Below are positions 53,437 through 62,250 of a stretch of DNA of 64,000 nucleotides, in pieces. This DNA is from Gloeobacter violaceus PCC 7421 (GTDB taxonomy: Bacteria; Cyanobacteriota; Cyanobacteriia; Gloeobacterales; Gloeobacteraceae): contig NC_005125.1 of assembly GCF_000011385.1 (NCBI RefSeq), positions 310,001 through 374,000 on the forward strand. Direction: 5' to 3'. The translations under genes were made by a program, and so were the position numbers. Position 1 is the stretch's first letter; each line of letters opens with the position of its first letter. The notes under the pieces are model-generated. The model ran no database searches. It worked only from the letters and a program-made list of their open reading frames with translations, and was not told the origin of the DNA.

Positions 53437-54065
53437 TCCGGCTGTTGCTGGTAGACGATCAGCCGCTGTTTCGGGAGGGACTGGCGGACCTGCTGCTCCT
53501 GGAAGAAGACATGCAGATCGTCGGCCAGGCCGGTCACGGCCAAGAAGCGATTACTTTGGCGATGCAACTGCTGCCGGACGTGATTTTGATGGATGTGCGC
53601 ATGCCCGTCTGCGACGGGGTCGAGGCGACCCGCCAGATCCACCAGCGCTACCCCTGGATCCGCATCCTGGTGCTCACCACCTTCGACGAGGACGAATACA
53701 TTCTGCAATCGCTGCAGGCGGGTGCGCTGGGCTATTTGCTCAAGAGTACGCCCGCCCGACAGGTTGCTTCCGCCATCCGGACGCTGCACCAGGGCCACAG
53801 CCAGCTCGGACCGACGATCGCCGCCCGGGTATTCTCGCAACTGCAAAACCCGCCCGCCCGCAAACCAGAAAGCTTCCAGCAGTTCAGCGAAAGGGAGCTG
53901 GAGGTGCTGGGTCTCATCGGCCAGGGAAAAAACAACCGCGAAATCGCCCAGGCGCTCCATTTGACCGAGGGCACCGTCAAAAACCACGTCACCCGGATCC
54001 TCGCCCAGTTGGGCCTGCGCGACCGCACCCAACTGGCGCTGTGGACCCACAGGCACCTCGGCTAA
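53433..54065 (+). CDS. Response regulator (NarL/LuxR type)
   Basis: A 210-residue protein. Receiver domain LLLVDDQPLFREGL, phosphoacceptor in DVILMDVRMPVCDG, switch residues LVLTTFDEDEY and GYLLKSTPARQ. LuxR HTH: FSERELEVLGLIGQGKNNREIAQALHLTEGTVKNHV. Translationally coupled to the kinase. Its last 41 codons are duplicated at 58115-58240 before the next TBDR. It is 165 bp upstream of the TBDR at 54231. Confidence 0.94.
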   Translation: MIRLLLVDDQPLFREGLADLLLLEEDMQIVGQAGHGQEAITLAMQLLPDVILMDVRMPVCDGVEATRQIHQRYPWIRILVLTTFDEDEYILQSLQAGALGYLLKSTPARQVASAIRTLHQGHSQLGPTIAARVFSQLQNPPARKPESFQQFSERELEVLGLIGQGKNNREIAQALHLTEGTVKNHVTRILAQLGLRDRTQLALWTHRHLG

Positions 54066-54101
54066 AAAACCGGCGCCCGCCGCTCAAGTCGCCCCGAACA
54101 A

Positions 54102-54130
54102 TTGACAGCAACTCTCAGTAAGGGTACGCT
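54102..54130 (+). promoter_or_regulatory. Shared-type promoter/operator for the TBDR at 54231
   Basis: TTGACA (54102-54107), 17 bp, TACGCT (54125-54130), half-site CTCAG. It lies inside the longest reading frame of the receptor and so argues for the start at 54231. Confidence 0.72.
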
Positions 54131-54230
54131 TTGTGTGTCGGCGCAAACAGTCCACGGGAAAGGCTTCGGGCCGTTTTCGCCTGCCGTATCGACACCGGCA
54201 TTCACCACACTGTTGTCGAGGTCTCGCAAA

Positions 54231-56495
54231 ATGGAACGCGCTTTGTCGAACGTCCGCCGCGGTTCGCTGGCAGTGTTGATTGGGGTGCTCTGCGTCTCGG
54301 GCCGGTCTTTGGCCGCGCCGGTCGCCCCGCCGGCCGGGTCGGACGCCGTGATGCGCCGCGCCGAGTTGCCCCCGGTGGCCACCGAGGCGCGCTTTCTTGC
54401 CCAGCAGGAACCGCTAGTTCCGGTGACGCCCACAGCGCAGACGCCGGACCCGGAAAAACCCGCACCATCGCCGCAACAGGAAGAGGAACTGGAAGAAGTG
54501 ACGGTGCAGGGCACGCGCAGCTACCGGGTGAAGCGCTCCTCCACGGCCACCAAGACCGACACCGACGTCATGGACGTCCCCCAGTCGATCCAGATAGTCC
54601 CCCAGCAGGTGCTGCTCGACCAGAATGTCAACACCCTCACAGAAGCCCTGCGCAACGTCGCAAGCGTCACCACGGAATTTAGAGACGGCACGGGTGCTGA
54701 CTTCTATGCCGCCCGGGGCTTTCAAATCGGTGCTGACAACATCCGCCTGGACGGATTTCGCACGTCTACACGCACCGAACTCTACAACGTCGGCATCGAG
54801 CAAGTCGAGGTGCTCAAGGGACCGAGCGCGGTGCTCTACGGCGACATGGAGCCCGGGGGCCTGATCAACCTGGTCAGCAAAAAGCCCCAGCCTGTGCCCT
54901 TCGGGACTGTCGCTCTCAACGTCGGCAGCTACGGCAACGTCTGGACCACCCTGGACACGACCGGTCCGCTCAACGCCGCCAAAACATTGACATACCGCCT
55001 GAGCACCCGCCAAGAGAGCGCCAACAGCTTCCGCGATCTGGTCAACGGCAACAAGTTTTTCGTCGCCCCGGCCCTCAGCTGGCAGATTTCCGAGCGTTTG
55101 CGTTGGGACCTGCGCGTGGGCTACCAGTACCTTTTCAGGGTGAGCGAATTCGGTCTCATCGCCCCCACTCGCGAGTTCAGCAGCGTCAACACGCTGCCCC
55201 TCAATCGCTTCTACGGCGAGCCTTCCGACAACGTCACCAGCTACCAGACGAATGTCACCTCGACGTTGGAGTACAAGTTCGGCGACGATTGGACGCTGCG
55301 CAACCTGCTGGGCTATTCGGGCTACCGCGTTATATGGCAACCGACCCAGCCCTTGGCAGTGCTGGAGGACGGCCGCACGTTGGAGCGCAATCAGTTCGTT
55401 TTCGATGAAACGACAGAAAGATACAACGCCGAGCTGAACCTGACAGGCCGCTTCGCCACCGGCGCGGTCCGCCACCAGCTGTTCGCGGGCATCGATTACA
55501 CCCGCTCTTCGAGACCGTCGGTGTTTTTGGATGGCCCCACCACCCCGATCGATCTGTACAACCCCGTGTACACCAACCCGCCTCGCAGTCTACAGCCCAC
55601 TTCTGGTTCCGCCTCTGATTCCAGTGAGTTTAACAACCGCTTCGGCATTTCGCTGCAGGATCAAATCGACCTGGGCGACAACTTCAAACTGCTGCTGGGC
55701 GGACGGTACTCTTTCTACGATGCGGGCAGGTACCAGGAACTCCCCCCGCAGGCTCCGACTTTTAACAATGCCCAGCGCTTCTCCCCCCGCGTCGGTGCGG
55801 TCTGGCGGCCCACCGACTGGCTCTCGCTCTATGCCAGCTACAGCGATGCGTTCACCCCGGCCTCCGGCCGCAGCGCCACGGGCCAACTGTTTAAACCGAT
55901 CACAGGTACCCAGTACGAGGTCGGCGCCAAGGCCGAGCTGTTCGGCGGCGGGCTTCTGGCCACCGTCGCCCTCTACGAGCTCACCAAGCAGAACGTGCTG
56001 ACCCGCGACCCGGACAATCCGCAGTTTTCCATCCAGACCGGCGAGGTGCAATCCAAGGGCTTCGAGGTGGACCTCTCCGGCCGCCCGCTTCCCGGTTGGG
56101 ACATCTACGCCTCCTACGCCTACGTCGATGCGCGCTTCACCCGCGACAACGTGATCGCCCCCGGCACCGAGGTGGGTGGTGTACCGCGCAACACGCTGAG
56201 CCTGTGGAGCAAGTACGAGTTCGGGGGCGACCTGCGCGGATTGAGCGTGGGGGCGGGTCTGTACTGGAGCGACAACCGCTGGAACGTATTTTCGACGGCG
56301 AACTTGTTCCAGGTGCCGGGGTACACGACCTTCGACGCGATGGTGGCCTACCGCTTCGACCCGCGCTGGAAGGTGCAGGTGAACCTCAAGAATCTGTTCA
56401 ACCGGCGCTACTACACCGATTCGGACGACTCGTTGGTTTTCATCCCGCCTGGCGCGCCCACGACGGTGGATGTTTCGCTGAGCTACACGTTTTGA
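54231..56495 (+). CDS. TonB-dependent siderophore receptor
   Basis: A 754-residue receptor from ATG 54231, downstream of the promoter; the longer frame starts at 54102. Signal peptide MERALSNVRRGSLAVLIGVLC, linker, TonB box ELEEVTVQGTRSYRV, plug DVPQSIQIVPQQVLLDQN, ARGFQIGADNIRLDGFR and QVEVLKGPSAVLYGDMEPGGLINLVSKKP, barrel ending TTVDVSLSYTF. FhuA-like siderophore class. A fragment of a sister gene is at 60782-61098. The two-component system precedes it. Confidence 0.95.
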   Translation: MERALSNVRRGSLAVLIGVLCVSGRSLAAPVAPPAGSDAVMRRAELPPVATEARFLAQQEPLVPVTPTAQTPDPEKPAPSPQQEEELEEVTVQGTRSYRVKRSSTATKTDTDVMDVPQSIQIVPQQVLLDQNVNTLTEALRNVASVTTEFRDGTGADFYAARGFQIGADNIRLDGFRTSTRTELYNVGIEQVEVLKGPSAVLYGDMEPGGLINLVSKKPQPVPFGTVALNVGSYGNVWTTLDTTGPLNAAKTLTYRLSTRQESANSFRDLVNGNKFFVAPALSWQISERLRWDLRVGYQYLFRVSEFGLIAPTREFSSVNTLPLNRFYGEPSDNVTSYQTNVTSTLEYKFGDDWTLRNLLGYSGYRVIWQPTQPLAVLEDGRTLERNQFVFDETTERYNAELNLTGRFATGAVRHQLFAGIDYTRSSRPSVFLDGPTTPIDLYNPVYTNPPRSLQPTSGSASDSSEFNNRFGISLQDQIDLGDNFKLLLGGRYSFYDAGRYQELPPQAPTFNNAQRFSPRVGAVWRPTDWLSLYASYSDAFTPASGRSATGQLFKPITGTQYEVGAKAELFGGGLLATVALYELTKQNVLTRDPDNPQFSIQTGEVQSKGFEVDLSGRPLPGWDIYASYAYVDARFTRDNVIAPGTEVGGVPRNTLSLWSKYEFGGDLRGLSVGAGLYWSDNRWNVFSTANLFQVPGYTTFDAMVAYRFDPRWKVQVNLKNLFNRRYYTDSDDSLVFIPPGAPTTVDVSLSYTF

Positions 56496-56685
56496 TGGTA
56501 GTGCGGGCGGGGCTCTCGCTCCTGTGGGCAGACGCTCTTCCAGCCGGTTCCCACCAGCAGTTTGCCTGGGGCTTGTCGCTCGGCCGCTGCCGCGCGCTGC
56601 CGCTCAAGCGTGGCACGGGCGGCTAGCTCAGCAGAGCCTGCTCAAACCGAATGCTGGTGTGCCCAACACCAACCTGTCCATCACT

Positions 56686-57477
56686 CTACAGACCCTCTGG
56701 ATCGATCCCCGCTGCTTTGAGCCGTTCGTTCAGTTCCTGGAGGCGTTGTTCGGCTTCTCGGGCACGCTGCTCGGCAAGTTCAGCCCGTTGCCGCTCCTGG
56801 TCCGCGCGCTGCTGCTCCTGGGCAATTTTTTCTGGCTCCGAGGGAATCCACCGCCCTTCGCTGTCATACCAGCGCAACCACCGGCGCTCCCAATCGGCAA
56901 ACGTCCCTGTCCACAATCCCAGACCGATTCCCAACTCGGCAATCCATAAGCGGCTATCCTGCTGCTGCTTGTAAAGCCCGTCTTCGAGCCGAAAGAGCTG
57001 CAGAGTGTCCCCCACCCGGTCGAACAGCACATAGTAGGGCACCTGCAACATCTGTTCGTACACCTCCCACTTCGAAGGCGGTTGGCGGCCACGCAGCGTC
57101 AAACCCTGGTCCTCTTCAATCGTGTTGGGCGAGAGCAGTTCGACGACGATGACGGGCGAGCGCCCTTCCTGCCAGCGCACATAGCTGAGCCTTCCCCCTT
57201 CGATGAAGCGCGGCACACCCACCACCGCAAACCAGTCCGGACGCTTGTAGTACCTGGGGTTGCGCGGGTCGTAGTAGACGTTCAAATCGGCGGCGGTGAG
57301 CACCTGATCTGGTGGCACAGCCAGCGGCCTGAAGGTTTGACTGAGCAGTTGGGGCTGCCAGTCGTGGAACTGATCCGGCAAACCAGGCTCCTCGGGGTTC
57401 TCACTCGGTAAATCGTACATCGTCAGCAAAGACAGGTCTGCCGACCGAATCGGTAGCCCTGGTTTGAATGCGTTCAT
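56686..57477 (-). CDS. Uma2-family putative endonuclease with coiled coil
   Basis: About 263 residues from ATG 57477; a TTG at 57489 is possible. Core: RPDWFAVVGVPRF, SPVIVVELLSPNTIEEDQG, YEQMLQVPYYVLFDRVGDTLQLFRLEDG, then GLWTGTFADWERRWLRWYDSEGRWIPSEPEK, a coil of RADQERQRAELAEQRA and end LKAAGIDPEGL. The 56496-56685 gap reads on the minus strand as RATLERQRAAAAERQ, possibly another degenerate coil. Confidence 0.85.
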   Translation of the reverse strand: MNAFKPGLPIRSADLSLLTMYDLPSENPEEPGLPDQFHDWQPQLLSQTFRPLAVPPDQVLTAADLNVYYDPRNPRYYKRPDWFAVVGVPRFIEGGRLSYVRWQEGRSPVIVVELLSPNTIEEDQGLTLRGRQPPSKWEVYEQMLQVPYYVLFDRVGDTLQLFRLEDGLYKQQQDSRLWIAELGIGLGLWTGTFADWERRWLRWYDSEGRWIPSEPEKIAQEQQRADQERQRAELAEQRAREAEQRLQELNERLKAAGIDPEGL

Positions 57478-57639
57478 CGAGTCACCCAAGCAGCATGGTC
57501 ACCTTCAGTCTATCTTTTCGCATCGCACGCTCCCCCAGATTCGACCCCGCACACCTATGAACGCCAATCCCAGGCCGGTGAAGCGCGTGCTTATCGATCC
57601 GGTGCTCGTCAACCCCGAGGGGGGGGTGCGCCAGCAAAC

Positions 57640-57859
57640 AATAGAGCATGGAAAAGCCCTGGTCGCTATCCCTGCTGGCAAACGGGTGATGTTTTGTCCA
57701 GTCTTCGCCGTCGGTTGCCTAGTGCATGGCCCAGAAGTGCACGGCTTGGCCGCCCACCAAAACAATTGGAAGGGCCGCCTGCCGAAGCTTCAAGAGAATT
57801 TCGCGAACTTCTTCGGGTTCAAGAAACTGTTCTTCCACCCACCGGATCCTTGAGTTCAT
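57640..57859 (-). pseudogene. Nucleotidyltransferase (AbiEii-like) gene fragment with premature stop
   Basis: From ATG 57859 the frame encodes VEEQFLEPEEVREILLKLRQAALPIVLVGGQAVHFWAMH and a TAG at 57719-57721. Past the stop the same frame continues ATDGEDWTKHHPFASRDSD, the normal continuation (GGxAV ... PF.S.DID) of nucleotidyltransferases of toxin-antitoxin type. Homology then ends at about 57640. It is truncated and interrupted. The wider gap 57490-58397 has no intact gene. Confidence 0.6.
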
Positions 57860-58114
57860 CGGCAAGCAGCGCGAAGCGCTCACCCCAACCGAGGGCATGG
57901 CAAGATCGTAAAATCTCGGGTGAAAGATCGACTCGGCTTGTCTGTGCGCAACAGCCGGATCGCGCCGGTTGCAAGCAAGGCGCTCTTGCTCTTTTTTACC
58001 GGTCAGCCGCTCGAACTCACCGGGCTTCGCCACTCTGACGGACACGATTTTCGATCGACCACTACCGTACGTCTAAATATACCTCGGCAACTGCCGCAGA
58101 CCGCTGCGCCTGGC

Positions 58115-58240
58115 GAAATCGCCCAGGCGCTCCATCTGACCGAAGGCACCGTCAAAAACCACGTTACCCGGATCCTCGCCCAGTTGGGCCTGCGCGATCG
58201 CACCCAGTTGGCGCTGTGGACCTACAAGCACCTCGGCTAG
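58115..58240 (+). pseudogene. Duplicated C-terminal fragment of the response regulator
   Basis: Forty-one codons, EIAQALHLTEGTVKNHVTRI through WTYKHLG and stop, match the end of the regulator at 53433-54065 with only two residue differences. The homology begins abruptly inside the HTH. As with the parent, a shared-type promoter and a TBDR follow, so this is the left edge of a duplicated regulator-TBDR block. Confidence 0.9.
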
Positions 58241-58271
58241 GCGGTAAGAGCAAGAAACGATTGAATGTCTA

Positions 58272-58301
58272 TTGACATTACTTCTCAGCTAACGCTACTC
58301 T
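58272..58301 (+). promoter_or_regulatory. Shared-type promoter/operator for the TBDR at 58398
   Basis: TTGACA (58272-58277), 18 bp, TACTCT (58296-58301), with ATTGACATTACTTCTCAGC. Confidence 0.7.
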
Positions 58302-58397
58302 GCACTAGTCTGCGGGAGACAGTTGGAGAGCGGGCTTTGGCCCGTTTTCCCTTTCTGCGGCTACTTCGCTCTCGCCATTATTTCTGAGGTCTTGCAG

Positions 58398-60635
58398 ATG
58401 AGAAGCGGTTTGCAAGGGATCCGCTGCGGTTCCTTGGTCACCCTTGCTTGGGCAGTTTTTGTTGGATGTAGCTCTCAACTGTTTGCTGCATCTGTGGCCA
58501 CGGCTGGCGGGGTAGTATCTATCCCGCGCAAGGCGGATCTGCAGCCGGTGCGCACCGAGGCGCGGGAGTTGCTGGCAAGTCCGCTGGCCCAGGCGGTTCC
58601 GGCCGCTTCCGCACCGGAGCCGACGGCACAGCGCCCCCCGGACGACGCCGAAGACCTCGACGAGGTGACGGTGACCGGCGAGAGACGGCGGCGGTATCTG
58701 GTGCCCGATACGAGCACGGCCACCAAAATCGACACGCCGATCCGGGATCTGCCGCTGTCAATCCAGGTGGTTCCCCAACAGGTGCTCGAAGATCGCAAGG
58801 TGAGAAATGTAACCGAGGCGGTAGAAACGGTCAGCGGTGTTGTCGATGGTGGAGACCTCTTCGGTGCTCCCTCAGGAGCCAGAATCATCAGGGGATTTGA
58901 ACAGTCGGGAAATTTTCGAAACGGCTATCGAGACGTCGGTTACTACGCCCTGACAGGCGTTGGGACGATCGAGCAAGTGGAAGTGCTCAAAGGCCCTGCT
59001 TCGGTCCTGTTCGGGGCAGTGGAACCTGGTGGGCTCATCAACGTTGTCACCAAACGCCCCCTGAGTGAACCCTATTACAATGTCGCAATTCAGGCAGGCA
59101 ACCTCGGTTATTATCAGCCCAGCATCGATTTGTCCGGACCTCTGAATTCGGATAAAACCTTGCTCTACCGCGTCAACGCAAACTATCAAGGTTTGGACGG
59201 TTTTCAGAACTTTGTCACTACCAATCTGACCACGATCTCACCCACGGTTACTTGGAAGCTGGGGGATAAAACAGTTCTGAACTTACACTATGAATACATT
59301 AGATTCTTCGCGAATCCTCCTGAAAGTTACGCTGTGCTCCTCAGCGACGGTAGGATGACGCCTCGGAATCTCTATCTCTCCTATCCCAGTTTAGCATTTA
59401 ACGATATTGTCACTCAAAAATATGGCTATTCGCTGAGTCATCAGTTCAACGATGATTGGCAGATTCGCAACAGCTTTTCTGTGGCTGCCAGCAATACTAA
59501 AGAAGCGCAAGTATACGGGACAAGCCTTGTAAGCGACCGTTTCGTGGACATCGATGCATACGATCTTAAATATGCGCAAGACAACTATTTTGGACAAATC
59601 GACTTAATTGGAAAATTCAAGACGGGATCGATATCGCACCAACTCTTGCTGGGCTTTGATTTCAATCGCTTTGTCGACGTTTACAATGGTTATTTCAACA
59701 CCGATTTACCCGCTCTAGATATTCTTAACCCGAACTATAACATTCCAAAGCCTGACTATGTTCCATTTTTTGACTTCTATCAGCCCATCCAGTCCTATGG
59801 CGTCTATCTCCAAGATCAGGTTACTTTTCTCGACAACCTAAAGCTGCTGGTTGGTGGCCGATTAGACTGGGTTTCACAAAAATTTGCTACAGGCACACCT
59901 GACGCTCCAATACAGAATGACAGCGCTTTCAGCCCTCGAATCGGACTGGTCTATCAGCCGAGCGAATCCGTTTCTCTCTACACCAGCTACAGTCAATCGT
60001 TCAATCCCACCCAGGGTTTCAACCCTGATGGCGCGGCGTTCAAACCTACCAAGGGAGCGCAATATGAAGCGGGTATTAAAGTTGATTTCCTGGACAGACG
60101 GCTTTCGACAACCTTGGCAGCTTATCAGATAATCAAGGAGAATGTAAGAACTGTTGATCCCAACAATCCTTTATTTTCTATTCAAGTAGGCGAACAAAGA
60201 AGCCAGGGAATTGAGTTGGATTTTGCAGGACAGGTATTGCCAGGATGGAAGATAATCGGTTCTTACGCTTACACCGACGGCGAAGTGACCGGAGACAACC
60301 TTATTCCTGCAGGTAACAAATTAAGAAATGTGCCGGAGCATCAAGCCAGCCTCTGGACAACCTACGAGATCCCGCAGGGTAATCTGAAGGGTTTGGGATT
60401 CGGCTTGGGGCTTTTTTACGTAGGCTCGCGAGCTGGAGATTTACCCAACACATTCACGCTACCGGACTACTTGCGTACCGATGCCAAGCTTTATTACCGT
60501 AATAGTGGCTTAAACGCCGCCATCAATATTCGCAATTTATTTGACATGGACTATGTCAGAAGCAGCTTCAACAACATTTTTCTTCAAAGAGGTGCACCGT
60601 TGACTATCACCTGTTCTATCGGTTGGGAACTCTAA
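58398..60635 (+). CDS. TonB-dependent siderophore receptor
   Basis: A 745-residue receptor from ATG 58398; the frame starts at 58323, 22 bp after the -10. Signal peptide RCGSLVTLAWAVFVGCSSQL, linker IPRKADLQPVRTEARELLAS, TonB box DLDEVTVTGERRRR, plug DLPLSIQVVPQQVLEDRK and QVEVLKGPASVLFGAVEPGGLINVVTKRP, barrel ending APLTITCSIGWEL. FhuA-like. The barrel (58800-60635) is visibly richer in A+T and uses different codons than all other receptors here, suggesting separate acquisition. A cysteine near the C-terminus is unusual. Confidence 0.94.
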   Translation: MRSGLQGIRCGSLVTLAWAVFVGCSSQLFAASVATAGGVVSIPRKADLQPVRTEARELLASPLAQAVPAASAPEPTAQRPPDDAEDLDEVTVTGERRRRYLVPDTSTATKIDTPIRDLPLSIQVVPQQVLEDRKVRNVTEAVETVSGVVDGGDLFGAPSGARIIRGFEQSGNFRNGYRDVGYYALTGVGTIEQVEVLKGPASVLFGAVEPGGLINVVTKRPLSEPYYNVAIQAGNLGYYQPSIDLSGPLNSDKTLLYRVNANYQGLDGFQNFVTTNLTTISPTVTWKLGDKTVLNLHYEYIRFFANPPESYAVLLSDGRMTPRNLYLSYPSLAFNDIVTQKYGYSLSHQFNDDWQIRNSFSVAASNTKEAQVYGTSLVSDRFVDIDAYDLKYAQDNYFGQIDLIGKFKTGSISHQLLLGFDFNRFVDVYNGYFNTDLPALDILNPNYNIPKPDYVPFFDFYQPIQSYGVYLQDQVTFLDNLKLLVGGRLDWVSQKFATGTPDAPIQNDSAFSPRIGLVYQPSESVSLYTSYSQSFNPTQGFNPDGAAFKPTKGAQYEAGIKVDFLDRRLSTTLAAYQIIKENVRTVDPNNPLFSIQVGEQRSQGIELDFAGQVLPGWKIIGSYAYTDGEVTGDNLIPAGNKLRNVPEHQASLWTTYEIPQGNLKGLGFGLGLFYVGSRAGDLPNTFTLPDYLRTDAKLYYRNSGLNAAINIRNLFDMDYVRSSFNNIFLQRGAPLTITCSIGWEL

Positions 60636-60781
60636 CGAATATTTCTCGTTTCGTTGGCAAAACCAGGGCGTTTGCTGTTCGAGGCTTAATTTGGCAGCCA
60701 TCTTGATGGTTTTGTCAATGCAGTGGGCGTACCTGGGTAGGAGGTTTAGGCACGAGAGTGCCTACATGCCCAATAATCCGC

Positions 60782-61098
60782 CGCAGCGCCACCGGTCAAC
60801 TCTTTAGACCCGTCACCGGCGTCCAGTACGAAGTCGGGGCCAAGGCGGAACTGGCAGGCGGCCGCTCTCTGGCCACCGCCGCCCTCTACGAGCTCACCAA
60901 GCAGAATGCGCTGACCACCGACCCGGACAACCCGCTATTTTCCATCCAGACCGGTGAGGTGCAAAGCAAGGGCTTCGAGGTGGACCTCTCCGGCCGGCCG
61001 CTGCCGGGCTGGGACATCTACGCCTCCTATGCCTACATCGATGCGCGCTACACCCGCGACAACGACATCGCCGTGGGCACCGAAGTGGGCGGGGTGCC
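60782..61098 (+). pseudogene. Internal TBDR barrel fragment
   Basis: Encodes RSATGQLFRPVTGVQYEVGAKAEL, ALYELTKQNALTTDPDNPLFSIQTGEVQSKGFEVDLSGRPLPGWDIYASYAYIDARYTRDN, closely matching the receptor at 54231-56495 (for example EVQSKGFEVDLSGRPLPGWD), and ends at GGVPG. Both ends are abrupt and there is no start or barrel end. The region 61099-61346 shows no gene. Confidence 0.9.
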
Positions 61099-61346
61099 AG
61101 GAACATCGCTTTACAGGTCAGTGGGCGGCCAGACGACGTCCGCTGGCCATTGCGGCTGGTGCATGGGGCGGGCCCGTTGCTGTGATGGCGCCATTGTAGC
61201 TGTGGCTCCGGGCGCAGGGTGGACCCGTTGAAAGAAGATGCGCCACCGGGGTGCGCGTCAAAAGTGCTCGGCGGCTCGCTGTGCCCATCGGTTCTTCCCG
61301 AGCGGGCCAGACGGATGCTGGAGTTCACGCTTCGGCCTGGCGCCTC

Positions 61347-61613
61347 TCAGGCAAAAAGTGGCCCGAGCGCACAGGCAAACCCCGGCAGCAGTGGGCTGCT
61401 TATGGTGTCTGTTTCCAGCAAAGTCGCCGTCAATCTGAGCGCCTGTTGCTCCCGCCGGTAGATCTCGATGTGCTTTAGCTGCCAATCGACAATCCAATAC
61501 TCCAAGACACCGCGCACCGAGTACAGTTTTAGCTTGAGTTCGCGGTCGCGCCGGGCGTTTTGCTCCCCGTCCGCCGTCGTCCACCGCACCCGTTCGCCCG
61601 CTGCAGACTGCAC
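61347..61613 (-). pseudogene. Uma2-family gene with internal deletion
   Basis: From GTG 61613: VQSAAGERVRWTTAD joined directly to GEQNARRDRELKLKLYSVRGVLEYWIVD and ending SSPLLPGFACALGPLFA. Compared with the intact gene at 6963-7526, about 85 central residues including the PD motif are missing, without loss of frame. The nuclease core is incomplete, so it is unlikely to be active. Confidence 0.8.
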
Positions 61614-61690
61614 GCTTCTTCTCCGCAACTTGGATCGGGTTCATTCTAACTATTGGTCCATTGGGCACGGCGGTCGCCGCAGCGGCCCGG

Positions 61691-61864
61691 TCAAAAGCGC
61701 ACTTCGAGGGAGCCCTGCACCACGAAGGGCGCGCCCGGAGTGATGAGCCCTCGGCCGACGGCCGACTCGATGAACTGGGCATTGAACAGGTTCTTGAAAT
61801 TGATGGCCGCGTTCAGTCCGCCGCGCCGGTAATAGAGCGCCGCGTCGAGGCGGGTGTAACCGGG
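61691..61864 (-). pseudogene. TBDR C-terminal remnant (about 57 codons)
   Basis: The minus strand encodes GYTRLDAALYYRRGGLNAAINFKNLFNAQ and TPGAPFVVQGSLEVRF with a stop, the tail of the 18649-type receptors. It ends abruptly at about 61864, where a ParDE module follows. Confidence 0.85.
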
Positions 61865-61930
61865 AATGACTGAGCTTGCCCCCCTTGAGTACCGGTCAGG
61901 CGAATTGTTGCGCCATAGAGGCTAAAAAAA

Positions 61931-61955
61931 TGGCATTTCTTGCCATTTAATGCCA
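61931..61955 (+). promoter_or_regulatory. Likely ParD autoregulatory operator
   Basis: TGGCATT (61931-61937) and AATGCCA (61949-61955) form a perfect inverted repeat with a third TTGCCATT between them, 35 bp upstream of parD. Antitoxin-controlled operators are usual for this module. Confidence 0.6.
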
Positions 61956-61989
61956 CTTGTGCGACTATGGTCGGCAAAGGAGGTGCCCT

Positions 61990-62250
61990 ATGCAAAGCAT
62001 GAACATTTCTCTGCCTGAGCCTTTGAAGCAGTTCGTGGATGGCCAGATCGCCCAAGGTCGCTACAGCAGCGCCAGCGAATATGTGCGCGAGCTGATCCGC
62101 GCCGATGAAAAACGCAAAGCCGAAGAACAGCTTGAAGCAAAGCTGTTGGAAGGACTGAACAGCCCCGCAAGTGAATTGACGGCGGCGGACTGGAGCAGCA
62201 TTCGCAAGGAAGCCTTGGCCAGGCTGGAAGCACGAAAGAAACAGCGCTGA
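61990..62250 (+). CDS. parD: ParD-family antitoxin
   Basis: An 86-residue protein from ATG 61990 with AAGGAGG upstream. N-terminal ribbon-helix-helix: MNISLPEPLKQFVDGQIAQGRYSSASEYVRELIRADE. The C-terminal helix (KRKAEEQLEAKLLEGL) would bind the toxin. Its stop overlaps the toxin start (TGATG). Type II antitoxin that represses its own promoter; family knowledge. Confidence 0.93.
   Translation: MQSMNISLPEPLKQFVDGQIAQGRYSSASEYVRELIRADEKRKAEEQLEAKLLEGLNSPASELTAADWSSIRKEALARLEARKKQR

Noticed and set aside
54102-54230. Upstream extension of the TBDR at 54231
   Set aside because: Contains the -35 and -10 boxes of the shared promoter, so it cannot be translated from that transcript.
60747-60764. 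Hairpin TAGGCAC-GAGA-GTGCCTA
   Set aside because: Stable stem but no T-run on either side and 112 bp after the TBDR stop; not called a terminator.
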